NCBI RefSeq assembly: GCF_000427295.1
Contig: NZ_ATNM01000064.1
Span: 159,843-223,842, forward strand
Length of the DNA stretch: 64,000 nt
Source: Cyclobacterium qasimii M12-11B
GTDB lineage: Bacteria > Bacteroidota > Bacteroidia > Cytophagales > Cyclobacteriaceae
Direction: 5' to 3'
Part shown: positions 1 through 8,191 of the stretch, piece after piece
How the letters are laid out: each line of letters starts with the position of its first letter
Position numbering within the stretch: the first letter of the stretch is position 1
Made by a program: the position numbers and the translations under genes
The notes under the pieces: generated by a model
Database searches by the model: none
Told to the model about the DNA's origin: nothing
What the model saw: only the letters and a program-made list of their open reading frames with translations

Positions 1-122
1 TCATCATTACATCCGACCATAAACAATCCAGCCGCGGCAATGGATAAAGAACCTTTTTGAAGGAACTTCCTACGATTGGCGTCTTTCACCAGTCCCTGCG
101 GTTTAATCAAATCATTTTTCAT
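1..122 (-). CDS. N-terminus of a Tat-signal lipoprotein, cut by the window edge
   Basis: About 40 codons are visible on the minus strand from the ATG at 120-122. The peptide has a twin-arginine motif (NRRKFLQ, residues 17-23), then a hydrophobic stretch, then a lipobox-like MVGC before an acidic N-D. This suggests Tat export, possibly followed by lipidation. In this phylum such leaders often belong to Gfo/Idh/MocA-type oxidoreductases or other cofactor-containing periplasmic enzymes, but no catalytic domain lies in the window, so no function is given. The export signal is seen directly; lipidation is inferred. Confidence 0.7.
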   Translation of the reverse strand, partial: MKNDLIKPQGLVKDANRRKFLQKGSLSIAAAGLFMVGCND

Positions 123-454
123 TTTCTTAAAGTTTAGGTAAATAATTCGGTTTCGTTTTCATCATAAATTGTCAATCGAATCGATGATTGATTTGTATGA
201 CTTATTTGATAAGAGTTACGAACCAAATGATCCCTTTGGATTTAGGGGGCGGTAAAATTTTTTATAAAAAATGGCTGAGATGAAGCAATTATTAAAAAAA
301 ACCCTGCTAAATCACGTTTAACAGGGTTTTTATTAGGCATTAAAATATTTAAAATAATATATTAAAATCCACAAGTGAGGCACAAAACAGGTATTTATCA
401 CATATAGGACTCTCAATTCATACGCTTTACCTAACGGTATTTGATTATAAAGAG
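123..454. other. Intergenic region, leader and terminator only
   Basis: No coding region can be supported. It holds the upstream region of the minus-strand Tat-signal gene and the terminator described separately. I see no further structure. Confidence 0.6.
294..334 (-). terminator. Rho-independent terminator after the propeller protein gene
   Basis: On the minus strand CCCTGTTAAA and TTTAGCAGGG form a 10-bp stem (one G-U pair) around a 5-base loop, followed by a run of seven U. It lies about 120 bp past the stop codon of the gene ending at 455. Confidence 0.8.
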
Positions 455-2020
455 CTATTCATAACCATGGTAAAGGTACAATGCGCCATAAGTCCAGTTT
501 GGACCTGCCATGCCTGGATAATTAATCCTATCCATCATCAAGGCCACATAGCGAAAAGGGTAACCTTCCGGCAATTGGACCACATTGGGCCAAACTCTTG
601 TTCCTGAAACTTCATCCCAAGGCGGTAAGTCCATTTTCAATGTACCAACCCCTTTCAAATCAGGATAAGTATAAATGAAAATTTCTCTCTCCGAACTTCC
701 AGAAAAACAATACAAGCGATCACCTATTTTCTGAATCGATGTTCCCGTAGAATTATGGGCAACTGGTCCGGCAATCTTTACATAACCTTTGTTCCAATGA
801 TCTGACTCCATAACAATTGCTTTGTAGCCACCTTCATTGACACAGGTCAAAATCCTCCATTTGCTTTCCTCACTGTCATAAAGAATATGTGGATCCTCCA
901 CATCTCCCACTACTCCAAAAGGAACTGCCTCCATCACCGAAAAACCAAACCTTGGATCTCTATCACTTCTTACTGCCAATAACTGCTTCTTTTCTTTTTC
1001 AATATTGGCATAGGCACTGAAACCTGTGGTGATTCCTTTCCAATCTTTATCCTTTCGGTCAAAAAAGATGTGCGAGGCAACTTCATTTCTCAAAAGTCCA
1101 TCCTTGCGATCAAAAAGAATAACTCCTTCTAGTTTAATGTCGAACACAGATGGATTCATACTGAAAACACCCTGTACATGATGTGGCAACGCCCTACCTC
1201 TTATAGACATGGTGTACCACAAACGCCCCTGATCCAAAAAAGGGGAACCATCCTCATAAGTGATCGCACGAATGTCGGCCAAGCCCACTCCTGCGGTAAG
1301 TCCCATCAATACCCTATCTATTTTAATTTCCCCTGAGTCAAGTCCTACATAAAGGTGGGATTGAAAAGCATGCAAATATTCTTTTTTACGCAAATCTATT
1401 AAAGCATTGAAATCAGATTGTCCTATGACCTCAGGCAGTCCCTGATCTTTCAAATACAGGACTAACCCACTCCCAAGCATTTGCAGGTATAGCGTTCCAT
1501 TTAAGGAGGTGTTTTCAGAAAGGTTAACAGCGATTGACTCTTCAGTGCTCATGCCATCCTTGTCGGTAAAGTGTAGCCTTGCATCCTCGATTTTTTGTTC
1601 ATTGAACTTCACCTTAATGGTTAACTGCTCCTTGGTATTGGTTCCGGAAAATGAAAACCCAATTGCTCCTTTACCAAAACATGAGGCCAAATCAATCGAA
1701 TAGGTCGCTACTGGATTGAAGCCTCCAAACCAAATGTTTGTTTCTGTTTTTGCTTGGGATTGAACGGTTAATTGATCGGACTTTATAGATACTTTTGAAC
1801 TATCCGGGAAATTGTGGGTAATAGGGTGCATGACAGATAACCCAGTGATTTTTTCTGGCCAAATACCCGCGAGAGGTATGGTCTGGTCCTCATCAAAAAC
1901 CAACCTTTTGGAAGCTTGCCGGGTAAATTTTATTTCATCAGGGCTGGTTTGTGCCTGGAGAGGGATTCCATAGAGACTCATCCAAAGCATAAAGAAACAT
2001 ACGAATTCAAACAATCTCAT
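455..2020 (-). CDS. Secreted glycosidase-like five-bladed propeller protein
   Basis: 521 aa with a Sec signal peptide (hydrophobic residues about 7-22, ending near LQAQ). The middle and C-terminal parts look like the glycoside hydrolase family 43/32/68 propeller superfamily: an acidic D-x-E-D-P-H motif near residue 380 followed by a W-R/G-Y pattern, and closing blades with WPNV and YGALYLYH. The N-terminal ~200 residues resemble a beta-sandwich. I cannot assign the substrate, and the family's three catalytic acids cannot be fixed without a structure comparison. It stands alone between its own terminator and the GyrI-like gene. Probable role is processing of extracellular polysaccharide; this is inferred from fold only. 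Confidence 0.6.
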   Translation of the reverse strand: MRLFEFVCFFMLWMSLYGIPLQAQTSPDEIKFTRQASKRLVFDEDQTIPLAGIWPEKITGLSVMHPITHNFPDSSKVSIKSDQLTVQSQAKTETNIWFGGFNPVATYSIDLASCFGKGAIGFSFSGTNTKEQLTIKVKFNEQKIEDARLHFTDKDGMSTEESIAVNLSENTSLNGTLYLQMLGSGLVLYLKDQGLPEVIGQSDFNALIDLRKKEYLHAFQSHLYVGLDSGEIKIDRVLMGLTAGVGLADIRAITYEDGSPFLDQGRLWYTMSIRGRALPHHVQGVFSMNPSVFDIKLEGVILFDRKDGLLRNEVASHIFFDRKDKDWKGITTGFSAYANIEKEKKQLLAVRSDRDPRFGFSVMEAVPFGVVGDVEDPHILYDSEESKWRILTCVNEGGYKAIVMESDHWNKGYVKIAGPVAHNSTGTSIQKIGDRLYCFSGSSEREIFIYTYPDLKGVGTLKMDLPPWDEVSGTRVWPNVVQLPEGYPFRYVALMMDRINYPGMAGPNWTYGALYLYHGYE

Positions 2021-2059
2021 GGGCTATTATATAAATTGGGTTATTGTTTTTGAAACAGT

Positions 2060-2695
2060 TTAAGCATCACTTTTGACCTTAAATCTCAGCACCGTTTTTA
2101 ACTTTTCGACTGGTACTTTCCTAAAATCGGTGAGGTATATTTCTCTATGGGTTTTTGAAAGCCTTTCCAAACCCGCTTCTTTTGCATAAGCTTCCATTGT
2201 AGCGAAGGATTCGGCCTCATTGTCATAACTTCCTACATGCAACATCTGTAAGCAAGGACCTTCCTCAATGGTTTCAAACCTGGCATTTTCTAATAAAGGC
2301 TGTGGCTTTTTCTTTTTTGTCACCGCCAACATCTCTTCATAAAAGGAATCTTCCACAAAATTAGGTTGACGAATCATAATGGTAAATACCAAATCATCTT
2401 TATTGATGGTTCCATCAAATTTGGCCTTTGCAGCGGCATTAATGTCCCAATCCCCTTCAAGTGGGTAAACGGTATAATCTTGATAACCTTTGGGTGGGTC
2501 ACCGACCTTTTTGAGGGTCATTTTAATGGCATAAGACAATGAATAGAGAACCGAAATACAATCTGAGAACTCGCTGCTATTGGGATTTCCTTCTCCCGAA
2601 ATGCTGATAAACTTAAATGCGGGTATACTTACCTTTTCCGGCTTGGCTTTGGGTAAATAAAGCTCTTTTTCGGATTTCCTCCATTCATATTTCAT
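2060..2695 (-). CDS. GyrI-like small-molecule-binding domain protein
   Basis: 211 aa, cytosolic, no signal peptide. The arrangement (K-P-E-K-V-S-I-P-A-F-K-F near the N-terminus, an E-G-D-W-D core strand, an aromatic/acidic centre, and I-Y-L-x-D-x-R-K near residue 190) matches the stand-alone GyrI-like/YdfE-type family related to the ligand-binding domain of BmrR/SoxS-type regulators. There is no DNA-binding domain. Such proteins bind or hydrolyse hydrophobic small molecules; the ligand is unknown. It may be cotranscribed with the gene ending at 455, since the gap is only about 40 bp. Confidence 0.8.
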   Translation of the reverse strand: MKYEWRKSEKELYLPKAKPEKVSIPAFKFISISGEGNPNSSEFSDCISVLYSLSYAIKMTLKKVGDPPKGYQDYTVYPLEGDWDINAAAKAKFDGTINKDDLVFTIMIRQPNFVEDSFYEEMLAVTKKKKPQPLLENARFETIEEGPCLQMLHVGSYDNEAESFATMEAYAKEAGLERLSKTHREIYLTDFRKVPVEKLKTVLRFKVKSDA

Positions 2696-2893
2696 GGTGC
2701 ATTTGGGTTGATGTTGGAAACAACAGTTTGATTCAGCCAGCCATTTTTGCTTGTGCCTTAATTTCGTTCAATTTACCCATTCCCCTTTAAAAAGTAAAAA
2801 TATTCCTCTCCGAAAAAAGAGCTAACACAATTCTAAATTTAAATACCAACCTACCTTGGTCAAAACAAAACTATCAGAGCACTTAACAAAAAA

Positions 2894-2934
2894 AGGAAGC
2901 CATACAAAGCATTCTGCTTTGTATGGCTTCTTTT
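2894..2934 (-). terminator. Strong terminator after the nitroreductase operon
   Basis: A perfect 15-bp stem (2896-2910 with 2916-2930) closes a 5-base loop and is flanked by A- and T-tracts on both sides. It sits about 50 bp past the nitroreductase stop codon (2982) and before the GyrI-like gene. The poly-U on the minus strand fits the upstream operon. Confidence 0.9.
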
Positions 2935-2981
2935 CAAAATAACAATTAAAATACAAACGTAGTCTTCGAGTGACTACTCCA

Positions 2982-3614
2982 TTAATCCAATACAGTCACT
3001 AAATCCTCTTTGCTTTTTCTAACTTTTTTGAGGTTAACTAACCAATCTTTTTCACTGTCTCTGTATCCTAGCGGAAGCACAACACAACTTCTAAGTCCTT
3101 TTTCCCTCAATCCTAAAATCTTGTCAAGTGCATCCGCATCAAAACCTTCCATGGGTGTGCTGTCTACCCCTTCAAATGCGGCAGCAGTAATGGCCTGTGA
3201 AAAGGCGATATAGGCTTGCTTGGCCGCATGGTTAAAATTCTCCTCAGCCGATCTGTTTGGATAGGTAGCGAGCAGTTGTTTTCTATAGTTTTCCCAGCCT
3301 TCATTGGTAAAGCCTCTTTCCTTATTGGTAAGGTCAAACATTTTATTGATTCGCTCCTCGGTATAGGTATCCCAAGCTGCAAAAACCAACAAATGAGAAC
3401 AGTCGGTAACTACTGATTGATTCCAGGCAATCGGCCTAATTTGTTCTTTAATTTCCTGATTGGTGATTACGATCACCTCAAACGGTTGCAAACCACTTGA
3501 GGTGGGTGCTAGTGAAATTGCTTCTATTATATTGTCCACCTTCTCTTGCGCTATTTTTTTACCATTCATGGCTTTAGCAGCATATCTCCAATTCAATTTG
3601 TCAATTAATTCCAT
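2982..3614 (-). CDS. NAD(P)H-dependent nitroreductase-family oxidoreductase
   Basis: 210 aa, FMN-dependent nitroreductase superfamily of the NfsB/YdgI type. Signatures are the N-terminal R-Y-A-A-K segment (FMN phosphate contact), S-L-A-P-T-S-S-G-L-Q-P-F near residue 40, the central A-F-E-G-V-D-S-T-P-M-E-G-F segment, and V-V-L-P-L-G-Y-R near the end. It would reduce nitroaromatics or quinones with NAD(P)H. It is the last gene of a three-gene operon behind doxX and a MarR/OhrR regulator (11-bp gap), which suggests induction by electrophiles, quinones or organic peroxides. Length is normal for the family. Confidence 0.9.
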   Translation of the reverse strand: MELIDKLNWRYAAKAMNGKKIAQEKVDNIIEAISLAPTSSGLQPFEVIVITNQEIKEQIRPIAWNQSVVTDCSHLLVFAAWDTYTEERINKMFDLTNKERGFTNEGWENYRKQLLATYPNRSAEENFNHAAKQAYIAFSQAITAAAFEGVDSTPMEGFDADALDKILGLREKGLRSCVVLPLGYRDSEKDWLVNLKKVRKSKEDLVTVLD

Positions 3615-3624
3615 TTTACTAAAT

Positions 3625-4092
3625 CTATTTACTTTCGTTTTGATTATTATTTTTTGAAAGGATTTTCATCCAGGTATTTAACATTGACCTCAGTCCAGCG
3701 ATTTCATCTATTTCTATGCCTTCAGCGGATAAATTTTCAAGCATTTTTTCAGGGATAGGCAAAGCTTGAATCTTCAATTTTGCTCCTTCCTCTGTTAAGG
3801 ATACAATTACACTTCTTTCATCTGCGGTTGAACGAAGACGTTTAATTAGCCCCATTCCTTCGATCCGTTTAAGTAGTGGAGAAAGCGTATTGGTGTCCAA
3901 TAACAATTTCTCTTTGATCTGATTTACACTTATTCCATCGGACTCCCACAGTACCATCAACACCAGGTATTGTGGGTAGGTCAGGTTCAACTTGCTTAAA
4001 AAAGGCTTGTAAGCCTTTGTTATTAGCCGTGAGACGGAATAGAAAGGAAAACAGATTTGATTCTTTAATTCTAGTTGTGAAGCATCCATCAA
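3625..4092 (-). CDS. MarR/OhrR-family transcriptional regulator
   Basis: 155 aa winged-helix regulator. An N-terminal Cys (C14) within an N-Q-I-C-F-P-F-Y motif, and L-T-Y-P-Q-Y-L-V-L-M-V-L-W-E after it, match the one-Cys OhrR/SarZ branch, in which this Cys senses organic hydroperoxides or electrophiles. The recognition helix lies in the D-T-N-T-L-S-P-L-L-K-R segment, followed by the wing A-D-E-R-S. The start codon overlaps the stop of the upstream doxX gene by 4 bp (ATGA), so the two are translationally coupled. It probably represses its own operon through the palindrome at 4536-4552. Confidence 0.9.
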   Translation of the reverse strand: MMDASQLELKNQICFPFYSVSRLITKAYKPFLSKLNLTYPQYLVLMVLWESDGISVNQIKEKLLLDTNTLSPLLKRIEGMGLIKRLRSTADERSVIVSLTEEGAKLKIQALPIPEKMLENLSAEGIEIDEIAGLRSMLNTWMKILSKNNNQNESK

Positions 4093-4514
4093 TTCTTAGT
4101 TTTTTTTGAGCGATAATCTGCCCATGATCCTGCTGACCAAAGGGCCCATACAATAAGCACTGGTTGGAAGAAAAGACGGATCAAACGTGCCCTATCAGAA
4201 TCCAAGGCTCCGAAAGCATCTTTACCATCCAGGTACTGCGCTATATTCCCTGGAAATACCAAAAGAAAAAAAACGGCCAATGCCCATCCAAAATTCACCC
4301 GCTGTCTTTTCCAAAATGCCAAACCAAGTCCGAGTGCAATCTCTACATAGCCTGAAAGCACTACAACCAAATCCTTGCTGAAAGGCAGCCAATCCGGAAC
4401 TTGCGCTTGGAAATCAATTCTGTTGAATGTCAAGTGACTAATTCCGGCATAAACCATAAATGCTGCCAGTATAAACCTGAAAATATTTTGTATCAATGAG
4501 GTCTGATTTTTCAT
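4089..4514 (-). CDS. DoxX-family membrane protein
   Basis: 141 aa with four predicted transmembrane helices, beginning with A-A-F-M-V-Y-A-G-I-S-H-L, the hallmark first helix of the DoxX/DoxD superfamily. Members are integral membrane partners of redox or electrophile detoxification systems; biochemical roles are mostly unknown. It is first in the operon with the OhrR-like regulator and the nitroreductase. The ATG at 4512-4514 lies 21 bp from a perfect inverted repeat. Confidence 0.85.
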   Translation of the reverse strand: MKNQTSLIQNIFRFILAAFMVYAGISHLTFNRIDFQAQVPDWLPFSKDLVVVLSGYVEIALGLGLAFWKRQRVNFGWALAVFFLLVFPGNIAQYLDGKDAFGALDSDRARLIRLFFQPVLIVWALWSAGSWADYRSKKTKN

Positions 4515-4535
4515 GTCTTTATTTTTAATCTTGCA

Positions 4536-4552
4536 CGTTTATATCGTAAACG
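4536..4552. promoter_or_regulatory. Palindromic operator candidate upstream of doxX
   Basis: Perfect inverted repeat CGTTTA-N5-TAAACG, 21 bp upstream of the doxX start. Size and location fit a MarR-family dimer site, and the operon encodes such a regulator. The palindrome is seen directly; binding is inferred. Confidence 0.55.
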
Positions 4553-4626
4553 ACATAATAACACAAAAGGTTTCCTATGTCCGGTTTATTTATGAAATTT
4601 CAATTGTTTTGGCGAAAAACTACTTC

Positions 4627-5307
4627 TTAACGAACAAGCAATTCAGCTTGAAGCGTTTCTACGTCAGCTATCATTTGATTGATCGCCGTTTTGTTAAGCC
4701 CATTGTAAATGCCCCTAATATGACGCTCACCATCAATTAGTAATATGTTTTCGGTATGTAAGAAATCATCTGGCCCTTTTTCTAAGCCCATATCCTCTTC
4801 AACAAAAAATTGGTTTCTCCCTAATTCATATATTACATCCCTCTCTCCCGTGATCAAATACCAGTTGTCACTCATTATGCCATTTTTTTCAGCATATTCT
4901 TTGAGTTCAGGGACACCATCCATTTCAGGGGTCACAGAATAGGACAGTAGCTGCAATTTCTCATTTTCCTTTAATTGCTCTTGGACCAGGTCCATATTGG
5001 CCATCATTTTAGGACATATGCCCGGGCAGGTAGTAAAGAAAAAATTTACTATACTGATTTTATTGTCAAATACTTCCTCGGTGAGGGAATCACCCAATTG
5101 ATTGACAAGACTGAATTTTGGTATTTGATGGAAATCTTCAGGGATTTCTTCCTTAGTAGAAAACCACTGAGGAGTAAAAGTAGCCTCTTCATAATAAGGC
5201 AAGGCCTCAATAGCTACCTGCTCGCTAGTTTTATCCTTAGCAGCTTCGCAGCCTGTAACCATTAAAACGATTGATATAATTATTAATTTATTCATCCAAG
5301 ACAACAT
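4627..5307 (-). CDS. SCO1/SenC-family copper/redox lipoprotein
   Basis: 226 aa (ORF start; the Met at 5295 is an equally good start). Signal peptide with lipobox V-T-G-C (C20). Thioredoxin-fold SCO domain with the copper/disulfide motif C94-P-G-I-C98 and the conserved distal His (H184 in F-L-H-T-E-N). SCO proteins deliver copper to the CuA centre of cytochrome oxidase or act as thiol reductases. It is the last gene of the sigma/Spy/YHYH/MORN operon; the ORF overlaps the MORN gene by 20 bp. There is no cox gene in this operon, so a role in envelope copper or redox stress is as likely as oxidase assembly. Confidence 0.9.
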   Translation of the reverse strand: MLSWMNKLIIISIVLMVTGCEAAKDKTSEQVAIEALPYYEEATFTPQWFSTKEEIPEDFHQIPKFSLVNQLGDSLTEEVFDNKISIVNFFFTTCPGICPKMMANMDLVQEQLKENEKLQLLSYSVTPEMDGVPELKEYAEKNGIMSDNWYLITGERDVIYELGRNQFFVEEDMGLEKGPDDFLHTENILLIDGERHIRGIYNGLNKTAINQMIADVETLQAELLVR

Positions 5308-5890
5308 TTTCTCCTACCAACTCATAACACAAACTCGCTCTTTTTAAACCATAGATACGGCCATCCTTTGCTTCATAATTTACAAATAGTTTCCCATTTT
5401 CTCTCCATGCCTGCTGCAAGCCTTCCTCCTTACCCTCAACTATATGAAGTACTTTAAAAAGCTGACCACTGCTGTACCATTGTTTTTGAACCCCATGGAC
5501 CAGACCGTTTTGAAAATTAGCTTCAGATCTTAGATTTCCATTGGACCACCAGGATTTAACCATTCCATTCAATTTATTCCTTTCATAGTTGGCTTCAAAA
5601 CTCAATAGACCATTTTCGAACCATCGTTGGAGCAAACCATCCCTTTTACCATTCAAATAGGTGATTTCTTCTGATACTACTCCTTTTGAATAGGATGCAA
5701 TCCCTTTCCCTGTAAATGGTTTTTCCTTATAATAAACAAGCCCCTGATTGGAATTCAGTACAAGTTCTTCATCCGAAACAATTTTCTCCAAGGCAACTGG
5801 TTTTAAAGCAGCACCATCAGGTATCCCTGCCGGAGCAATAAACCCAAGAACAAGCAATGAGAACCATAATATCTGTTTAATTAATAGCAT
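5288..5890 (-). CDS. Secreted MORN-repeat (YwqK-type) protein
   Basis: 200 aa with a Sec signal peptide (hydrophobic residues 2-20). From about residue 50 it has five or six tandem MORN_2-type repeats of about 23 residues (Y-x-N-G-K-x-D-G-L / W-F-E-N-G pattern). Databases often label this family 'YwqK antitoxin', a name that rests on Bacillus context and is not supported here: no toxin is adjacent and the protein is exported. It overlaps the YHYH gene by 14 bp and the SCO1 gene by up to 20 bp, so translation is probably coupled. A scaffold or wall/membrane-contact role is a guess. Confidence 0.85.
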   Translation of the reverse strand: MLLIKQILWFSLLVLGFIAPAGIPDGAALKPVALEKIVSDEELVLNSNQGLVYYKEKPFTGKGIASYSKGVVSEEITYLNGKRDGLLQRWFENGLLSFEANYERNKLNGMVKSWWSNGNLRSEANFQNGLVHGVQKQWYSSGQLFKVLHIVEGKEEGLQQAWRENGKLFVNYEAKDGRIYGLKRASLCYELVGENVVLDE

Positions 5891-6692
5891 TTGGACGGCC
5901 TTGGTAATTCCCTGGAAAAAGAATGTAATATTTATTTAAATACAGTTCATTTTGGATATGATAGTGGTATTCCTCCTTCTGATTGTACTTGGTGATAGCG
6001 GTATGCCCACCTGAACCATCAAGGTCATTGGGATAAGCTCCTGTACTTGCACATTTCCTGCCATACAAAAAGAATCCATCTGAAATAATCCCGATGAGAT
6101 TATCGTCATCATCAGAAAAGGCCAGTGGCTCCAGGTGATAGTGGTAACTTTGAGGGCCGGTATGGGCACCATTGTAATCCAAAGAAGGAGCTGCATCATC
6201 CAAAGGCACACTTGGTCCCTCCTCATCATTGTAAATCATGGATCCGCTAACAGCTATACCAATTGGTCCTAAACCTGTGGATGATGTAGAAGATGCTTTC
6301 TCAGGAATAGCAGGAACAATAAGTGTATAAGCCCCATTGAAATCATCAATATTTCCTGGAGCCATTTGCCCAAAACTGGTATAGGTAGGATTTACAAACA
6401 GTGGGTGATTTGCGGACGAAGCTTCTGTCACCAATAAATTCCCCCTTGGGTCTGTTGCTTCCCTTTTTGTGGTATTAGACCAATAGGGCGATGTATGATT
6501 GGGAAGTCCATTAGATTCTATAATAATCACATCCCCTTCCAACATTATAGTGGTGTTTTTTTCATCAAAAGCTGCAAAAGCAGTAGGTAATTCTGTTAAT
6601 CTTTCTGAAGTAGCGCTTCCACCGTTACTACAAGAATAAAGCATAACTGCAATTAAAATGACTACAACGCTATTGATCCTAAACTTTACCAT
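5877..6692 (-). CDS. YHYH-domain lipoprotein
   Basis: 271 aa, signal peptide with lipobox L-Y-S-C (C21). It carries the YHYH signature twice (residues 183-186 and 242-245), plus a G-P-I-G-I-A-x-S-G segment and a D-G-F-x-x-Y-G-R segment typical of the YHYH family. The paired Tyr/His motifs look like a metal site, but the family has no established activity that I know of. It lies between a Spy/CpxP-like protein and a MORN protein in an operon that ends with SCO1, making copper or another soft metal a reasonable hypothesis. Confidence 0.85.
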   Translation of the reverse strand: MVKFRINSVVVILIAVMLYSCSNGGSATSERLTELPTAFAAFDEKNTTIMLEGDVIIIESNGLPNHTSPYWSNTTKREATDPRGNLLVTEASSANHPLFVNPTYTSFGQMAPGNIDDFNGAYTLIVPAIPEKASSTSSTGLGPIGIAVSGSMIYNDEEGPSVPLDDAAPSLDYNGAHTGPQSYHYHLEPLAFSDDDDNLIGIISDGFFLYGRKCASTGAYPNDLDGSGGHTAITKYNQKEEYHYHIQNELYLNKYYILFPGNYQGRPNAIN

Positions 6693-6733
6693 GCCTTTCC
6701 CTTTCCTTTCCTTCTACAAATATTTAGTAATGA

Positions 6734-7213
6734 TCAATCTCTGCGAGGAGGGGGCATTTTTTTACCATCACTAAACAAAACCTGTTGAATTTCTTCAACT
6801 ATATCTCCGAATTTTTTTTGTTGATCTGGATCGCCCAGGTTTTTCAATTCCTCAAAATGATTGAATGTTGTCTGAACTTTTCTGGCTTCTGTAGCCGCTA
6901 TCTCATCAAGCTTGTTTTTTTTATCACCTTCATCAACGACAGGTAGCTTCAAGAAGTCAAAGTATTCCTTTACCAACCTTCTCTGCTTTTGCTCTAGCTT
7001 AGCCATTTCCATTTGATGGCTCATCGCTGAAGCATAGTACTTTTCTTTCTGAACCTCTGAAAGACCCAAATCCATACTGATTTTATCTTTCAAATCAGGA
7101 TCTCCTCCCCCTTGTTGAAAAGGAAATCTTGGTCTCTGCCACAAAATAAAAGTCAAGAAGACATTAAGAATTAACAGACTTATAAATCCGATTTTATATA
7201 CGTTGTTTCCCAT
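6734..7213 (-). CDS. Spy/CpxP-like periplasmic heavy-metal sensor or chaperone
   Basis: 159 aa with one N-terminal membrane segment (residues about 8-25), then a mostly helical, charged domain with L-G-L-S-E-V-Q-K (the LTxxQ-type motif) and a basic C-terminus P-P-P-R-R-D. Bacteroidota proteins of this kind are annotated 'periplasmic heavy metal sensor'. Its ATG shares one base with the TGA of the preceding membrane protein gene, so the two are coupled. In context it is likely the periplasmic sensing or chaperone arm of the sigma-factor operon. Confidence 0.8.
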   Translation of the reverse strand: MGNNVYKIGFISLLILNVFLTFILWQRPRFPFQQGGGDPDLKDKISMDLGLSEVQKEKYYASAMSHQMEMAKLEQKQRRLVKEYFDFLKLPVVDEGDKKNKLDEIAATEARKVQTTFNHFEELKNLGDPDQQKKFGDIVEEIQQVLFSDGKKMPPPRRD

Positions 7214-7493
7214 CAGTCATAAATATTAAAGTCAGAGATCATGCCACTGTAGGGAGTAGACACTTCCTCTGTATTATCTTGATATTTGAAGTAATCACTA
7301 ACCACAAAAACATTGGCGCAGAGCAGCATCACAATAACAGCAGCAACCGCCATCCATTGGCTAGGTTCCTTTGTTACACCTTTACTTTTCTGATCCTTTA
7401 TTTTTCTTTAATCTTCAACAAGCCATCTTTAGGAGGCTGGACTTCCTCCATACCTTCCAGGCTATTCATTATTTTATTTTTCCAGGCTTCCAT
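7213..7493 (-). CDS. Small single-span membrane protein, anti-sigma-like; frameshifted
   Basis: As sequenced, a 31-aa frame from the ATG at 7491-7493 stops at 7398, and a second frame carries the rest to 7213. One extra A in the five-A run (plus-strand T5 at 7401-7405) joins them into a 93-aa protein: an acidic/helical N-terminus (E-A-W-K-N-K-I-M-N-S), a lysine-rich linker, one transmembrane helix (M-A-V-A-A-V-I-V-M-L-L-C-A), then a short outer tail. It starts 2 bp after the ECF sigma stop and overlaps the Spy gene start, exactly where Bacteroidota place small membrane anti-sigma proteins. The anti-sigma role is inferred from position and topology. Confidence 0.6.
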
Positions 7494-7495
7494 AA

Positions 7496-8116
7496 TTACT
7501 TTGACGTGTTTTTTTGAAATTTCCCTCGTTCAGGATAAAACTTTTCTAATTTATCTCGCATTGATGCTTTTGCCCTTTGTAAAAGTGACTCAACCGATTT
7601 CCTGCTAAGTTTCATTATATCCGCCACCTCTTGCTGTGGCAATCCATCCATCTGCGTTAAAATAAAAACTGTTTTTTGATTTTCCGTAAGCTCATCCAGT
7701 ACTTTGAACAAAAGCGTTGCATCTTCAGCATTCTCTAATTTCACTCCGGGATGGACAAAATCTATGGGTTCAATAACCGTTTCCCCTGTTTCCTTGCTGA
7801 AAATCGAAGAAAATATTCCCTTACGCTTTAAGCTATTTTTCTTTCGTAAGAAGTCCAGGCACTTATTTACAGCAATCCTATAAATCCAGGTACTTACCGA
7901 GGCATCGTTTTTAAATTTATCGGCCGAATCAAATAAGGTTACAAAAACGTCTTGAAGGAGCTCTTCCGCATCTTCCTCGTTTTTTGTATAACTAAGCACA
8001 GTTGAATACACCTTTGCTGCATATTTACTATAAAAATAGTCCAGTGGCTTTTCATTGCCACCTGCCATTTCCATTAGCATAAGGTTTTCATCATTCAACT
8101 GTCTTTCCTTTGTCAT
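7496..8116 (-). CDS. ECF RNA polymerase sigma factor
   Basis: 206 aa sigma-70 family. Region 2 holds Y-T-K-N-E-E-D-A-E-E-L-L-Q-D-V-F-V and V-S-T-W-I-Y-R-I-A-V-N-K; region 4 holds the helix-turn-helix L-P-Q-Q-E-V-A-D-I-M-K-L-S-R-K-S-V-E-S. An unusually long linker (about residues 100-135) separates them. It heads the operon continuing into the small membrane protein, Spy-like, YHYH, MORN and SCO1 genes, so these are its probable regulon or at least its cotranscribed partners. Confidence 0.92.
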   Translation of the reverse strand: MTKERQLNDENLMLMEMAGGNEKPLDYFYSKYAAKVYSTVLSYTKNEEDAEELLQDVFVTLFDSADKFKNDASVSTWIYRIAVNKCLDFLRKKNSLKRKGIFSSIFSKETGETVIEPIDFVHPGVKLENAEDATLLFKVLDELTENQKTVFILTQMDGLPQQEVADIMKLSRKSVESLLQRAKASMRDKLEKFYPERGKFQKNTSK

Positions 8117-8191
8117 ATCGTATTAATCCTGGCTAAAATAACGGCAAGCTATAAAAGTCTTTATCATTGGGTTAGATAAATTTAAAGATTT

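Noticed and set aside
5288..5890. Toxin-antitoxin system, from the common 'YwqK antitoxin' label of this MORN family
   Set aside because: The protein is exported and no toxin gene is adjacent; the label is a database carry-over.
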